Of a stretch of 41,750 bases of DNA, positions 30,307-39,432 are shown piece by piece. The notes beneath the pieces are model-generated. The model ran no database searches. It saw only the letters and a program-made list of their open reading frames with translations, and was not told where the DNA came from. Location of the stretch: assembly GCA_038246575.1 (NCBI GenBank), contig JBBRVU010000013.1:1-41750 (forward strand), in the 5' to 3' direction. Numbering within the stretch: the stretch's first letter is position 1; every line of letters starts with the position of its first letter. The position numbers and the translations under genes were made by a program. The stretch comes from JACCUZ01 sp038246575 (GTDB lineage Bacteria > Actinomycetota > Actinomycetes > JACCUZ01).

Positions 30307-32568
30307 TCAGCCGACCGAGGCGGGGACCTGCTCGGGTCGGTCGTCCTGGCAGCTTCCGTCGGCCCCGCCCATGTACGCGTCGAGGCCGGCCGCGGGCAGC
30401 GCGGGGGAGAAGAGGAAGCCCTGGCCCCAGCGGCAGCCCAGCTCGGTGAGGACGTGCCGCTGTGCGCTGCGCTCGACCCCCTCGGCCACGACCTGCAGAT
30501 CGAGCGCGGTGGCCAGCTGGAGCACGGCGAGCAGCATCGCCCGGCTGCCCGGGTCGCTGTCGACCTGCTTCACGAAGGACCGGTCGATCTTGAGGATGTC
30601 GATCGGCAGCCAGCGCAACCGGGCCAGCGACGAGTAGCCCGTGCCGAAGTCGTCGATCGCGACGCGGACACCGAGCTCGCGCAGCTCCTGGAGCCGTCCC
30701 GCCACCTGATCGACGTCTTTCATCAACGCCGACTCGGTGAGCTCGACCACCAGGGCCTTCGCCGGTGCTCCGGTCGCGTCGACGACGTCGCGCACGTCCT
30801 GGACGAGCGACGGGCTCTCCAGCTCGCGAGGGGAGAGGTTCACGCTCATCGACAGGCCGGCCCGCCCCGTCTCGGCCCAGCCGGCCAGCACGGTGGCGGC
30901 CCCGCGCAGCACCCGACGACCGATCGTCACGATGAGGCCGGTCTCCTCGGCCAGGTCCATGAAGTGCGCCGGCGACAGCACCTCACCGCCCCGGTGCCAT
31001 CGCACCAGCGCCTCGGCCCCGGCGCAGGCTCCGGACTCGAGGTCGACGATCGGCTGGAAGTGGGCGACCAGCTCGTCGCGCTCGACCCCTGACCGCAGCT
31101 GGCTCTCCCGGGCCATCGTGCGCAAGAGCTCGTCGTGCATCCGGGGCTCGAACACCACGTACCGGTTGCGGCCGGACGCCTTCGCCCGGTACATCGCGGT
31201 GTCGGCGCAGCGCAGCATGTCGACGGCAGCCTCGGTGGCCGCCTGGCCGCGTGCGGCTGGTCGGCGACGGTTCCAGGCGATTCCGACACTCGCCGAGACC
31301 GACACTTCATGGCCGGACACCGCGAAGCGGGCATCGAGCGCACCCAGGATCTGCGCGGCCGCGTCGGTGGCCGTGCCGAGCTCCCGCACCTCGGGCAGCA
31401 GCAGGGTGAACTCGTCGCCGCCGAAGCGGGCGAGATGCGAGGAGTCCGAGACGGCGCTGCGCAACCGCTGGGCCACCTTGACGAGCAGCTCGTCCCCGAC
31501 TCCGTGCCCCAGCGCGTCGTTGACGACCTTGAACCCGTCGAGGTCGACGAACAGCACGGCCGGGCCCGAGCCGGCCCCGGTGGTCACGTCGAGAGCACTG
31601 GCCAGCTGGTCATGGAACCTGGCCCGGTTCGCCAGGCCGGTGAGCGGGTCCACCAGGCCCTGCTGCATCTCGGTGAACAGGTGCTGCTCGGTGACGGCGA
31701 TGCTGGCCTGGTCGGCGAAGGCGCGCAGCGTCTGGCGGTCGGCGTCGTCGAAGCGGCGTCCAGGGTTCAGGGTCGCCGCGACGATCGAGCCGACCGCGCG
31801 ACCGAGCTGCTGGACCGGGCTGCCCATCGCCGCCCGCACACTGGCCTGGTAGCTGGCCATGGCGGCCGGGTGTGCCGAGTAGTTCTCGACGGTCACCGTG
31901 TCGTTGCACCGGAAGGCGGTCCCGCCCACTCCCGACCCGGAGACCGGGCTGCGGAGCGGCTGGTCGGGGTCGAGACCGGAGCCCGACACCACCACGAGCT
32001 CGTCCGAACACAGCGGGTCGACCATCCGGATGGCCACCAGCTCGACATCGAGCACCCGGGCCACCGCGGCCGTGACCAGGTCGAGCTTCTCCTGGAAGGG
32101 GGCCCGGCGGGCGAGCGAGCGCTGGACCTGGACCATCTCGTTGAGCAGTCGCTGGCGGTACTCGAGCTTGCGCACGACCCCCGCCTGGGCGCCGGCCTGA
32201 GCGGCCCGCAGGTGGCGCTCGTCGGACTGGATGCCCTCGACCTGCTCGGCGACCGCCAGCATCGCGGCCATCGCCTCCAGCGCGGCATCGTGGCTCGCGC
32301 CCCAGGGTGCGTCGGGCAGGACACCGACGGCGAGGCGGGTGCGGGTGCCGGAGGTGCGCTCGTGCCAGTGCAGGGCACTGCCGGGAGGCTGCTGGTCCGC
32401 GGGGAGGAGCAGCGCGTGGACGGCGTCGAGCAGGCGGGCGGCCTCCGCCGGCCCGGTCAGGGCGGCAGAGCCGTCAGACACCGCGGCGCCGACGGTCCGG
32501 GCGAAGGCTTGCGTGACCTCGGCAACCCAGTCCTCGGACCCGGTGGGCACCAGCGCCCCGTGGGTCAC
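30307..32568 (-). CDS. Cyclic-di-GMP signalling protein: GAF-GGDEF-EAL
   Basis: From GTG 32568 (GGGAGGACGAGG just upstream) the protein has 753 residues. An N-terminal region of unknown fold (1-150) is followed by a GAF domain (about 155-300), a GGDEF domain (about 305-475, intact GGDEF at 383-387) and an EAL domain (about 495-735; EAL at 519-521, DDFGTGYSS at 639-647, K660, AEGVE). Both the cyclase and phosphodiesterase active sites look complete. The inhibitory I-site, RxxD five residues before GGDEF, is replaced by SDSS, so product inhibition of the cyclase is probably lost. There is no membrane segment, so signals reach it through the GAF or N-terminal part. It is divergent from the aldo/keto reductase. 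Confidence 0.93.
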   Translation of the reverse strand: MTHGALVPTGSEDWVAEVTQAFARTVGAAVSDGSAALTGPAEAARLLDAVHALLLPADQQPPGSALHWHERTSGTRTRLAVGVLPDAPWGASHDAALEAMAAMLAVAEQVEGIQSDERHLRAAQAGAQAGVVRKLEYRQRLLNEMVQVQRSLARRAPFQEKLDLVTAAVARVLDVELVAIRMVDPLCSDELVVVSGSGLDPDQPLRSPVSGSGVGGTAFRCNDTVTVENYSAHPAAMASYQASVRAAMGSPVQQLGRAVGSIVAATLNPGRRFDDADRQTLRAFADQASIAVTEQHLFTEMQQGLVDPLTGLANRARFHDQLASALDVTTGAGSGPAVLFVDLDGFKVVNDALGHGVGDELLVKVAQRLRSAVSDSSHLARFGGDEFTLLLPEVRELGTATDAAAQILGALDARFAVSGHEVSVSASVGIAWNRRRPAARGQAATEAAVDMLRCADTAMYRAKASGRNRYVVFEPRMHDELLRTMARESQLRSGVERDELVAHFQPIVDLESGACAGAEALVRWHRGGEVLSPAHFMDLAEETGLIVTIGRRVLRGAATVLAGWAETGRAGLSMSVNLSPRELESPSLVQDVRDVVDATGAPAKALVVELTESALMKDVDQVAGRLQELRELGVRVAIDDFGTGYSSLARLRWLPIDILKIDRSFVKQVDSDPGSRAMLLAVLQLATALDLQVVAEGVERSAQRHVLTELGCRWGQGFLFSPALPAAGLDAYMGGADGSCQDDRPEQVPASVG

Positions 32569-32645
32569 GACCTCGTCCTCCCGTTGTTCGCCGCACTCCC
32601 TGGCAGGAGTGATCGGTCGGCTGCGCCTCCACCTTGACCCGGTGC

Positions 32646-32651
32646 CAGACT
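32646..32651 (+). promoter_or_regulatory. -10 element of a leaderless promoter (CAGACT)
   Basis: CAGACT ends 6 nt before ATG 32658 of the aldo/keto reductase; no ribosome-binding site intervenes. Confidence 0.4.
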
Positions 32652-32657
32652 TGCGCC

Positions 32658-33695
32658 ATGACGACTCCACCGCCCTACCGTGCCGCCGACGACCGATATG
32701 ACCGTCTCGACTACCGCCGATGCGGGGACAGCGGGCTCAAGCTGCCGGCGGTCTCGCTGGGGCTCTGGCACAACTTCGGCGACGACAAGCCGCTGGAGAC
32801 CCAGCGCGGGATCTTGCGCCGGGCCATCGACCGTGGTGTGACGCACATCGACCTGGCGAACAACTACGGCCCGCCCTACGGCTCGGCCGAGCGAAACTTC
32901 GGGCAGATCTTCGCCCAGGACCTGCGGCCCTATCGCGACGAGCTCGTCCTGTCGACCAAGGCCGGCTACGACATGTGGCCCGGGCCCTACGGCGAGTGGG
33001 GCTCGCGCAAGTCGCTGCTGGCCAGCCTGGACCAGTCCCTGGCCCGGATGGGCGTCGACCACGTCGACATCTTCTACAGCCACCGATTCGACCCGGACAC
33101 CCCGCTCGAGGAGACGATGGGCGCCCTGGACTTCGCGGTGCGCCAGGGCAAGGCGACGTACGCCGGCATCTCGTCGTACTCGCCGGAACGCACCCGCGAA
33201 GCGGCCGCGATCCTGCGCGACCTCGGCACGCCGCTGCTGATCCACCAGCCGTCGTACTCGATGCTCAACCGGTGGATCGAGCAGGGCCTGCTCGACACCC
33301 TCGAGGACGAGGGGGTGGGCTGCATCGCGTTCTCGCCGCTGGCGCAAGGCATGCTGACCGACCGCTACCTCGACGGCATCCCGGAGGGGTCGCGGGCAGC
33401 GGCAGGCAAGTCGCTGGACCCCGAGCTGCTCTCGGAAGCGAGCCTGGGACACATCCGGGCGCTGAACCAGATCGCAGTGGACCGCGGCCAGTCTCTCGCC
33501 CAGCTCGCGCTGGTGTGGGCGCTGCGGGACACGCGGGTGACCTCGGTGCTGATCGGGGCCAGCAGCGTCGATCAGCTCGACGCCAACCTGGACGCGCTGG
33601 ACAAGCCCGAGCTCTCCGACGACGAGCTGGCCGCGATCGACAAGCACGCCGTGGACTCCGGCATCAACCTGTGGGCCGCCTCGAGCGACGGCTAG
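32658..33695 (+). CDS. Aldo/keto reductase, YghZ (L-glyceraldehyde 3-phosphate reductase) type
   Basis: This 345-residue TIM-barrel NADPH-dependent reductase has the catalytic tetrad elements in DLANNYGPPYGSAE (Asp, Tyr), STKAGYDMWPGPYG (Lys) and FYSHRFDP (His), and the nucleotide-binding SVLIGASSVDQLDANL. The KAGYDMWPGPYGEWGSRKSLLASLDQSL and SYSMLNRWIEQGL blocks are typical of YghZ/MgrA-type enzymes, which reduce L-glyceraldehyde 3-phosphate and other toxic aldehydes. This substrate is inferred from similarity. ATG 32658 is preceded by CAGACT at 6 nt. It stands alone as a transcription unit. Confidence 0.93.
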   Translation: MTTPPPYRAADDRYDRLDYRRCGDSGLKLPAVSLGLWHNFGDDKPLETQRGILRRAIDRGVTHIDLANNYGPPYGSAERNFGQIFAQDLRPYRDELVLSTKAGYDMWPGPYGEWGSRKSLLASLDQSLARMGVDHVDIFYSHRFDPDTPLEETMGALDFAVRQGKATYAGISSYSPERTREAAAILRDLGTPLLIHQPSYSMLNRWIEQGLLDTLEDEGVGCIAFSPLAQGMLTDRYLDGIPEGSRAAAGKSLDPELLSEASLGHIRALNQIAVDRGQSLAQLALVWALRDTRVTSVLIGASSVDQLDANLDALDKPELSDDELAAIDKHAVDSGINLWAASSDG

Positions 33696-33725
33696 CCCAC
33701 CCGCCGATCGACGCCCGCGTGCGGT

Positions 33726-35084
33726 TCACGGGACCGAGGCCGCCTCGGCGGCGGCTCGCCGGTTCCGCTCGCGGGTGGCATGCACGTCGGTGCGGTTGTC
33801 GTAGGACCAGAAGTCGCGCAGGGCTGCGGCTGTCGCGGTGACCCCCGCGACACACAGGACACCGCCGCTGACGATCGAGATGCGCACGCTCGTCAGGTCG
33901 CCGACCAGTCCGGCGCGCGCGGACCCGCCCATCGGCCCGACGGAGTAGGAGAGCATCTCGATGCCGGCCAGCCGGCCGCGCAGCTCGTCGGGGATCGTCT
34001 GGTTCCAGATCGTCGCGCGGAAGATGCCGCTGATCATGTCGGCAGCGCCGGCGGCGACGAGGAACGCCAGGGCGATCCAGATGTTGGGCGCCAGACCGAC
34101 CAGCGCGATCGACGCGCCCCAGCAGATCGACGCGACCACGACGGCCCGGCCGTGGTGGGCGAACCTGCTCGTCCAACCGCTCGTCATCGTCGCCAACAGG
34201 GTGCCGACGCTCTCCGCGGTGTAGAGCAGGCCGAGCAGCCGCGGCTCCTCGAGCACCTTCTCCGCGAACGCCGGGAACAGCACGATCGGCATCGCCATGA
34301 ACATCGCCACCATGTCGATGACGTAGGTGCCGAGCAGGTCGCGGCGCCCGACCGCGTACTTGATGCCGAAGACGATGCCGGACAGGCTCGGCGGCGTCGA
34401 CGCGTCGGTCGGGGGATAGCGGCGCAGCGCGGTGAACAGGAGCGTGGCCGTGACCAGGCCGGCGACATCGACGCCGTACGCCCAGGTGATCCCGACGGTG
34501 GCCACGAGCACTCCGCCGAGCGCCGGGCCCAGCAGCGTCCCGATCTGCATGCCCAGCGACTGCACGGCCGCGGCCGCGGCCATCTCGTGGTGGCGCACGA
34601 CCCGGGGCAGCAGGGCGTCGCGGCTGGGCCGCTGCAGCGACTGGGCGATGGAGAGGAAGAACCCGATGACGTAGATGGTGGCGAGGCTGGGGTCGGCCAG
34701 CATCGAGTTGCCGAGCAGCCCGCCGGTGAGCGCGACCTGGGCGAGGCCGCACCAGATGAGCATGCTGCGACGGTCGACATGGTCGGCCAGCGCGCCGCCG
34801 TAGAGCCCGAAGACGATCAGCGGGACCAGCTCGACCAGCGCCATCGCGCCGACGGCGAAGTTGGATCCGGTCAGCTGGTAGATCTGGTACGGCAGCGCGA
34901 CAAAGCTCACCATCGCACCGAGGTAGAACACCGTTCCGGCGGCGAAGAGCAGCCGGAAGTCCCGCGACGTGCGCAACGGCGTGATGTCGACCCGCAGGCC
35001 CGCCAGCCTCGACCCGAGGGTCGGTGCCGGCTCGCCGGTGGCCCCGGGACCCGGATCGGTCTCCGGATCGCTGGGCGTGGTCAC
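33726..35084 (-). CDS. MFS transporter (EntS-like)
   Basis: This 452-residue protein has twelve likely spans. The characteristic GLYGGALADHVDRRSMLIW lies between spans 2 and 3, with LQRPSRDALLPRVV in the middle and IPDELRGRLAGIEMLSYSVGPMGG in the second half. This is the EntS/DHA3 group of multidrug or siderophore exporters, which often annotate as 'MFS transporter' only. The first 35 residues are Pro/Gly/Asp-rich and cytosolic. It starts with GTG 35084 with CACCCT 6 nt upstream. No siderophore genes are near, so the substrate is unknown. Confidence 0.9.
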   Translation of the reverse strand: MTTPSDPETDPGPGATGEPAPTLGSRLAGLRVDITPLRTSRDFRLLFAAGTVFYLGAMVSFVALPYQIYQLTGSNFAVGAMALVELVPLIVFGLYGGALADHVDRRSMLIWCGLAQVALTGGLLGNSMLADPSLATIYVIGFFLSIAQSLQRPSRDALLPRVVRHHEMAAAAAVQSLGMQIGTLLGPALGGVLVATVGITWAYGVDVAGLVTATLLFTALRRYPPTDASTPPSLSGIVFGIKYAVGRRDLLGTYVIDMVAMFMAMPIVLFPAFAEKVLEEPRLLGLLYTAESVGTLLATMTSGWTSRFAHHGRAVVVASICWGASIALVGLAPNIWIALAFLVAAGAADMISGIFRATIWNQTIPDELRGRLAGIEMLSYSVGPMGGSARAGLVGDLTSVRISIVSGGVLCVAGVTATAAALRDFWSYDNRTDVHATRERNRRAAAEAASVP

Positions 35085-35137
35085 GGCTGGAGGGTGTCAG
35101 CCACCCGACCCGGCCGCACCCCCATTTGCCGGTGCGC

Positions 35138-35815
35138 TCAGACCTCGCTCTTGTCCTCGATCTCCCAGACGTGGTCGAGCACGTGCCAGGCGGCCCGGCG
35201 AAGGAAGTACCGCGGAGACCAGCCGGAGTCCGGGCCGCCGGCACGGGGCACCCGCAGCACATGGGCGATCTCGGCCCGGCACGCCGCGAGCGCCGCCCGG
35301 TCCCCGTGGAAGGGCGGGTGCTGCACACCGATCGTCCGCGCGTAGGACCGCTCGGCCTCCACGACGTGGGCCACGACCTTGTCGCGGTCACGGCCACCTC
35401 CTCGCGGGCCCTTGCGCAGCTGCTCGGGAGCCGAGAGCGCCAGCCGGTCCAGCTCCCACCACGCCGCCTGCAGCAGCCGGACCTGCCGGTCGGCCGCGAG
35501 ACGGTCCAGGTCCCGTGCGTCCGTGCTCGCCGGCCGGCCGGGAGCACCGAACTCGGTGGTGGCGTTGCCGGGTGTCTCGTCCACCACCTCCAGCTCGTCG
35601 CCGGCGGCTCCGGAGAAGCGCACCCGGGCGAGCCGCGCCACCACGGCGTACCGCTCGGCGTAGGCCGCGAGGGTCCGCAGTGCCTCGTCGGGCGTCCGTC
35701 CGCTGCGGCACCAGCCGGGCCAGTCGACGGCCGAGGCGAAGGTGCGCCTGGGCGAGACCTCGAGGACGACCCCCGTGGACCGGGAACCGGCGGACCTGCG
35801 AGACGCGGATGGCAT
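35138..35815 (-). CDS. HicB-like / DinB-like two-part protein, unknown function
   Basis: This is a 225-residue protein. The first 60 residues (VVLEVSPRRTFASAVDWPGWCRSGRTPDEALRTLAAYAERYA) resemble the HicB antitoxin-like partial RNase H fold. The C-terminal part (RKGPRGGGRDRDKVVAHVVEAERSYARTIG, then RRAAWHVLDHVWEIEDKSE) resembles a DinB-like four-helix fold with spaced His residues. I know of similar actinobacterial proteins but of no function, and no HicA toxin gene is next to it. ATG 35815 has CAGGCT 7 nt upstream. It is divergent from the amidase gene. Confidence 0.7.
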   Translation of the reverse strand: MPSASRRSAGSRSTGVVLEVSPRRTFASAVDWPGWCRSGRTPDEALRTLAAYAERYAVVARLARVRFSGAAGDELEVVDETPGNATTEFGAPGRPASTDARDLDRLAADRQVRLLQAAWWELDRLALSAPEQLRKGPRGGGRDRDKVVAHVVEAERSYARTIGVQHPPFHGDRAALAACRAEIAHVLRVPRAGGPDSGWSPRYFLRRAAWHVLDHVWEIEDKSEV

Positions 35816-35870
35816 GTCTCCGAGCCTGCCGCAGATCGTCCGAGATCATCCACGCAGCCGAGGGACCGGG

Positions 35871-35876
35871 CAGAGT
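35871..35876 (+). promoter_or_regulatory. -10 element of a leaderless promoter (CAGAGT)
   Basis: CAGAGT ends 6 nt before GTG 35883, which supports that codon as the amidase start. Confidence 0.4.
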
Positions 35877-35882
35877 GGCCCG

Positions 35883-36686
35883 GTGCCCCGATCCCCTCGC
35901 GTCCTGCCCGCCGCGCTCGCTCTCGCACTGGCGACCGTGGTGGCCTCGATCGGACCGGTCGGGCCTGCGGTGGGCGCCGGTCCCGGGTCGGTGGCGCGAG
36001 CGGTGACCGAGACCAGTGCCGACCTTCCGCTCGCCGGCAAGGTCGTGGCGATCGACCCGGGCCACCAGCTGGGCAACTCGCGGTTCCCGGCGCAGGTCGA
36101 CCGCCGGGTCTGGGTCGGGTTCTGGAAACCCTGCAACACGACGGGCACGGCGACCAACGCAGGTTTCCCGGAGGCGACGTTCGCCTGGCGGGTGTCGCGC
36201 CGGTTGAAGCAGCGGCTCGAGTCACTCGGCGCGACGGTCCGGATGACGCGCACCACCAACAGCCGCAGCGACTGGGGTCCGTGCATCGACGCGCGCGGCC
36301 GGTTCGGAGCGAAGGTCGGGGCCGACCTGACGGTGTCGCTGCACGGCGACGGAGCCTCGGCCGGCACCCACGGCTTCTTCGTCATCACGCCGGGCCGCCG
36401 TGCCGGCTACACCGACGACATCGCGGTGCCTTCGCGGCGGTTGGCCCGCCGGGTCCGGGCCGGGCTGGTGGGGGCCGGCTTCGGCGTGTCCACGGCGTAC
36501 GGCGGTGACGGCCTGGACACTCGACGAGACCTCGGCACCCTGAACATGTCCGACGTACCCACGGTGGTCGTCGAGCTGGGCAACATGCGCAACTCCCGCG
36601 ACGCACGATGCATGACGTCGCGACGCTGCCGGGACCGCTACGCCCGCGGCCTCACCACTGGCGTGCGCAGCTTCCTCGCCCGCTAG
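35883..36686 (+). CDS. Secreted N-acetylmuramoyl-L-alanine amidase (Amidase_3)
   Basis: This 267-residue protein has a signal peptide (PRSPRVLPAALALALATVV to about residue 32) followed by an Amidase_3 catalytic domain. Zinc ligands are His 61 (IDPGHQLGN), Glu 97 (NAGFPEATF) and His 154 (VSLHGDGA), and the catalytic Glu is 231 (VVVELGNMRN). It cleaves the bond between muramic acid and L-alanine in peptidoglycan, outside the membrane. There is no separate cell-wall-binding domain. A roughly 25-residue insertion (RFPAQVDRRVWVGFWKPCNTT) after the first His is typical of actinobacterial secreted forms. The GTG start fits the signal peptide and a leaderless promoter. Confidence 0.92.
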   Translation: MPRSPRVLPAALALALATVVASIGPVGPAVGAGPGSVARAVTETSADLPLAGKVVAIDPGHQLGNSRFPAQVDRRVWVGFWKPCNTTGTATNAGFPEATFAWRVSRRLKQRLESLGATVRMTRTTNSRSDWGPCIDARGRFGAKVGADLTVSLHGDGASAGTHGFFVITPGRRAGYTDDIAVPSRRLARRVRAGLVGAGFGVSTAYGGDGLDTRRDLGTLNMSDVPTVVVELGNMRNSRDARCMTSRRCRDRYARGLTTGVRSFLAR

Positions 36687-36754
36687 CCACGTCCGGACCG
36701 GGCGGAAGACGCGGCATGCACCAAGATGGGGACGACGAGCCGGGCAGCCGGGTC

Positions 36755-36988
36755 ATGACCACCGAGAGCGGGTGCACGGCAGTGGCCGAGAAGACGCAGC
36801 GGGCGAAGGCCGGCAAGGACGCACCGGCGAAGGCCGAGAACGACGTGCAGAAGCGGATGCGCGAAGCACTCGAGGCCAAGCAGGCCAAGAACCGCGCGGC
36901 TCACGGGGAGGACCACCTCGGTGGTCACAACGTCGGTCCGGCCACCAATGACAAGCACCAGCGGCAGTTCCGCCGCAAGTCCGGCTGA
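36755..36988 (+). CDS. DUF5302-like small basic protein
   Basis: From ATG 36755 this is a 77-residue, highly charged protein with Lys/Ala/Glu-rich helix-forming sequence (KAENDVQKRMREALEAKQAKNRAAHG) and the conserved end QFRRKSG, which I associate with the actinobacterial DUF5302 family. The function is unknown; the composition suggests a coiled or disordered nucleic-acid-associated protein, by inference. GTG 36782 (VAEKTQRAK) is an alternative start giving 68 residues. A hairpin follows the stop. Confidence 0.7.
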   Translation: MTTESGCTAVAEKTQRAKAGKDAPAKAENDVQKRMREALEAKQAKNRAAHGEDHLGGHNVGPATNDKHQRQFRRKSG

Positions 36989-36995
36989 CCGACGT

Positions 36996-37042
36996 GGCGC
37001 CGGTCGCCTCGTGACTGAGTACGTCGACTCACGACCGGCGCC
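36996..37042. terminator. Terminator-like hairpin after the DUF5302 gene
   Basis: GGCGCCGGTCG (36996-37006) pairs with CGACCGGCGCC (37032-37042). Inside, TGAGT (37016-37020) pairs with ACTCA (37027-37031), leaving a 9-nt bulge on one side. No T-run follows. Confidence 0.55.
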
Positions 37043-37066
37043 GGGGTCAGGCGGGACCATACGTCC

Positions 37067-38452
37067 ATGAGTCAGCCGACCGATCCGTCCTCCGGCACCA
37101 CCGATCCGGCCGACGACGCCCCGTCGAGCCCGGTCGACCGACGGGCACGGACCGGCTGGATCCTCTACGACGTCGCGAACTCAGCGTTCATCACGATGGT
37201 GATCACGGCGCTGGGCGGGCCGTTCCTCACCGCGCTGGCCGACGCGGCAGCGGGTCCCGGCGGTCGGGTCGACCTGCTCGGCTGGACACCCAGATCCGGC
37301 AGTGTCTACGCGTACGTCACGAGCGCATCGGTGGTCGTCCAGGTCCTGCTGCTGCCTCTGATCGGCGCCCTGGCCGACCGCTACCGCGGCAAGCAGCGCG
37401 TGCTCGGCGTCGGCACCGCGGTCGGTGTGGTCGCCACCGTGGTCGTTGCGCTCGCGTCCGGGTGGGTCGTCGCGTCACTCGGACTGCTGGTGGCCAACGT
37501 GGCGTTCGGCGCCGCTCTCGTGGCCTACAACGCGTTCCTCGCCGACGTCGCGGCTCCGCACGAACGCGACCACGTGTCCTCCCAGGGGTTCGCCGCGGGC
37601 TACCTCGGCGGCGCTCTCCCGCTGGCCCTCGCGCTGGTGGCGCTGGGTCTCGCGCCGTCGCTGGGCCTGTCCACGAACATGGTCGTGCGGTCGTCCTTCG
37701 TCTTCGCAGCGCTCTGGTGGGGCGGGCTCGGCCTCGTCGCCATGCGCAGACTGGCCCACGTCGGCGAGGGTGTCGCCCCGCTGCCGCGGTCACTCGCCGC
37801 GCAGGTCCGCACCTCTGTCGCCGATCTGCGCGAGGTGCTGGGCGAGCTGCGCCGGCTGCCGCTCACGGCGCGCTACCTCGGCGCCTTCCTGCTCTACAAC
37901 GACGCCATCCAGGCGGTCATCGCGCTGTCGTCGGTGTTCCTGACCCAGGAGCTCTACGTCGCCAACGGCCGTCCCGCCGAGGACGCGACGTCCTTCCTGC
38001 TCGCGCTGATCCTGATGATCCAGGTCGTCGCTGTCGGCGGGGCCCTGGGCTTCGCCCGGCTGGCGGCGCGGATCGGCACCAAGCCCGCGCTGATGGTGAG
38101 CCTGGTCGGCTGGGTCGGCATCGTGGTCTACACCTACCTCGCGCTGCGCTCGACCGCGGAGGCGTGGGCGGTCGGGGCCGCGATCGCCATCGTGCTGGGC
38201 GGGTCCCAGGCGCTGGCCCGCTCGCTCTACTCGCGGATGATCCCGGCCGGCCGGCAGGCCGCCTACTTCGGTCTGTACGAGCTCGCCGAACGCGGCACCG
38301 CCTGGATCGGAACACTCATCTTCGCCGTCGTCGTCGACATCACCGGGTCCTACCGGCTCGCGATCCTGTCGCTGCTCGTGCTCTTCCTCTCCGGCGGCGG
38401 TCTGCTCGCGGTCACCGACACCGACAGGGCGATCCGCCAGGCCCAGCGCTAG
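37067..38452 (+). CDS. MFS transporter of the UMF1 (Atg22-like) type
   Basis: This 461-residue protein has a polar N-terminal arm (about 28 residues) and about twelve membrane spans. The opening GWILYDVANSAFITMVITALGGPFL is the UMF1/Atg22 signature; AYNAFLADVAAPHERDHVSSQGFAAGYLGG and GSQALARSLYSRMIPAGRQAAYFGLYELAERG are the other conserved blocks. Atg22 exports amino acids from the yeast vacuole; bacterial members are uncharacterised permeases. It starts at ATG 37067, 25 bases after a hairpin, and converges on the EamA gene with a 1-base gap between stops. Confidence 0.92.
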   Translation: MSQPTDPSSGTTDPADDAPSSPVDRRARTGWILYDVANSAFITMVITALGGPFLTALADAAAGPGGRVDLLGWTPRSGSVYAYVTSASVVVQVLLLPLIGALADRYRGKQRVLGVGTAVGVVATVVVALASGWVVASLGLLVANVAFGAALVAYNAFLADVAAPHERDHVSSQGFAAGYLGGALPLALALVALGLAPSLGLSTNMVVRSSFVFAALWWGGLGLVAMRRLAHVGEGVAPLPRSLAAQVRTSVADLREVLGELRRLPLTARYLGAFLLYNDAIQAVIALSSVFLTQELYVANGRPAEDATSFLLALILMIQVVAVGGALGFARLAARIGTKPALMVSLVGWVGIVVYTYLALRSTAEAWAVGAAIAIVLGGSQALARSLYSRMIPAGRQAAYFGLYELAERGTAWIGTLIFAVVVDITGSYRLAILSLLVLFLSGGGLLAVTDTDRAIRQAQR

Positions 38453-38453
38453 G

Positions 38454-39404
38454 TCACGGCTCCGCGACGGGGCCGGCGAGCACCTCGCAGTCGCTGTCGA
38501 CCGGCGCCCGCGTCTCAGCCGGTGGCCCCGCCCGTGGCCGGGAACGACGGGTGGAGAGCACGGAGCCGAGCAGGATCAGCGCGAAACCCACGCCGGTCGC
38601 GAGGGTGAAGGCCTCGTCGAGCAGCACGACGCCGAGCGTCAGCGCCACGGCCGGGTTGAGGTAGGTGATGACTGTCGAGCGGGTCGGGCCCACCTCGGCG
38701 ATCAGCTCGAAGAACACGACGAACGCCAGCGCGGTGCAGACGACTGCGAGGCCCAGCACCGACCAGATCACCTTCGCCGACGGCCAGGTCGCCGGGGCCT
38801 GGGCGATGCCGGCGGGCAGGTAGAGGAGAGCGGAGGCCAGCAGCGCGGCGGTGATCACGCCGAGCCCCGGGAGGTGCGCGAGCCAGCGGGTGAGGATGAT
38901 CGGCCCCACGGCGTAGGCGACGGCGACCACGCCGACGGCGACTGCTGACGGGACGTCGCCGGAGCCGACCTCGAAGCCGATCAGGGCCGCGACCCCCACC
39001 AGCCCGACGATCAGGCCGAGGAACCGCCGCGCGTCCGGCCGGTCGTCGACACCGGTCAGCCGGATGCCGCCGGCCCAGGCGAGAGAGGCGCCGACGAGCG
39101 GGACGCCCGCGAGCAGCAGGCCGGTCAGCGAGCTGGACAGTCGCTTCTCGGCGACCCCGAGCAGCAGCCACGGCAGGCAGATCTCGATCACGGCGAACAC
39201 CAGGATCGGTCGCCAGGCCGGCAGCAGGGACCGCAGGTGCCCGCGGGCGATCGCGATGGGGAGCAGCACCAGACCGGCCACGGTGGTGCGGGCGAGCACC
39301 AGCACCGACGGCTCGATCTCGGCGACGGCGACCTTGATCAGCAGGTAGGGGATGCCCCAGATCACGCCCATGGCCAGGAACAGCAGCCAGCCTCGACGAC
39401 TCAC
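38454..39404 (-). CDS. EamA/DMT family transporter
   Basis: This 316-residue protein has ten predicted spans arranged as two EamA repeats (about residues 3-135 and 145-280). Conserved features are WGIPYLLIKVAV, ARTTVAGLVLLP, and in the second half YLNPAVALTLGVVLLDEAFT. Members move amino acids, nucleotide-sugars or other small metabolites; the substrate is unknown here. I prefer GTG 39404 to GTG 39413 because AGGAGGG lies about 10 nt before 39404 but directly abuts 39413. The C-terminal 30 residues are cytosolic and charged. An inverted repeat at 39433-39467 lies in its upstream region. Confidence 0.9.
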   Translation of the reverse strand: MSRRGWLLFLAMGVIWGIPYLLIKVAVAEIEPSVLVLARTTVAGLVLLPIAIARGHLRSLLPAWRPILVFAVIEICLPWLLLGVAEKRLSSSLTGLLLAGVPLVGASLAWAGGIRLTGVDDRPDARRFLGLIVGLVGVAALIGFEVGSGDVPSAVAVGVVAVAYAVGPIILTRWLAHLPGLGVITAALLASALLYLPAGIAQAPATWPSAKVIWSVLGLAVVCTALAFVVFFELIAEVGPTRSTVITYLNPAVALTLGVVLLDEAFTLATGVGFALILLGSVLSTRRSRPRAGPPAETRAPVDSDCEVLAGPVAEP

Positions 39405-39432
39405 GGCCCGCACCCCTCCTGGCTGCCCGATC

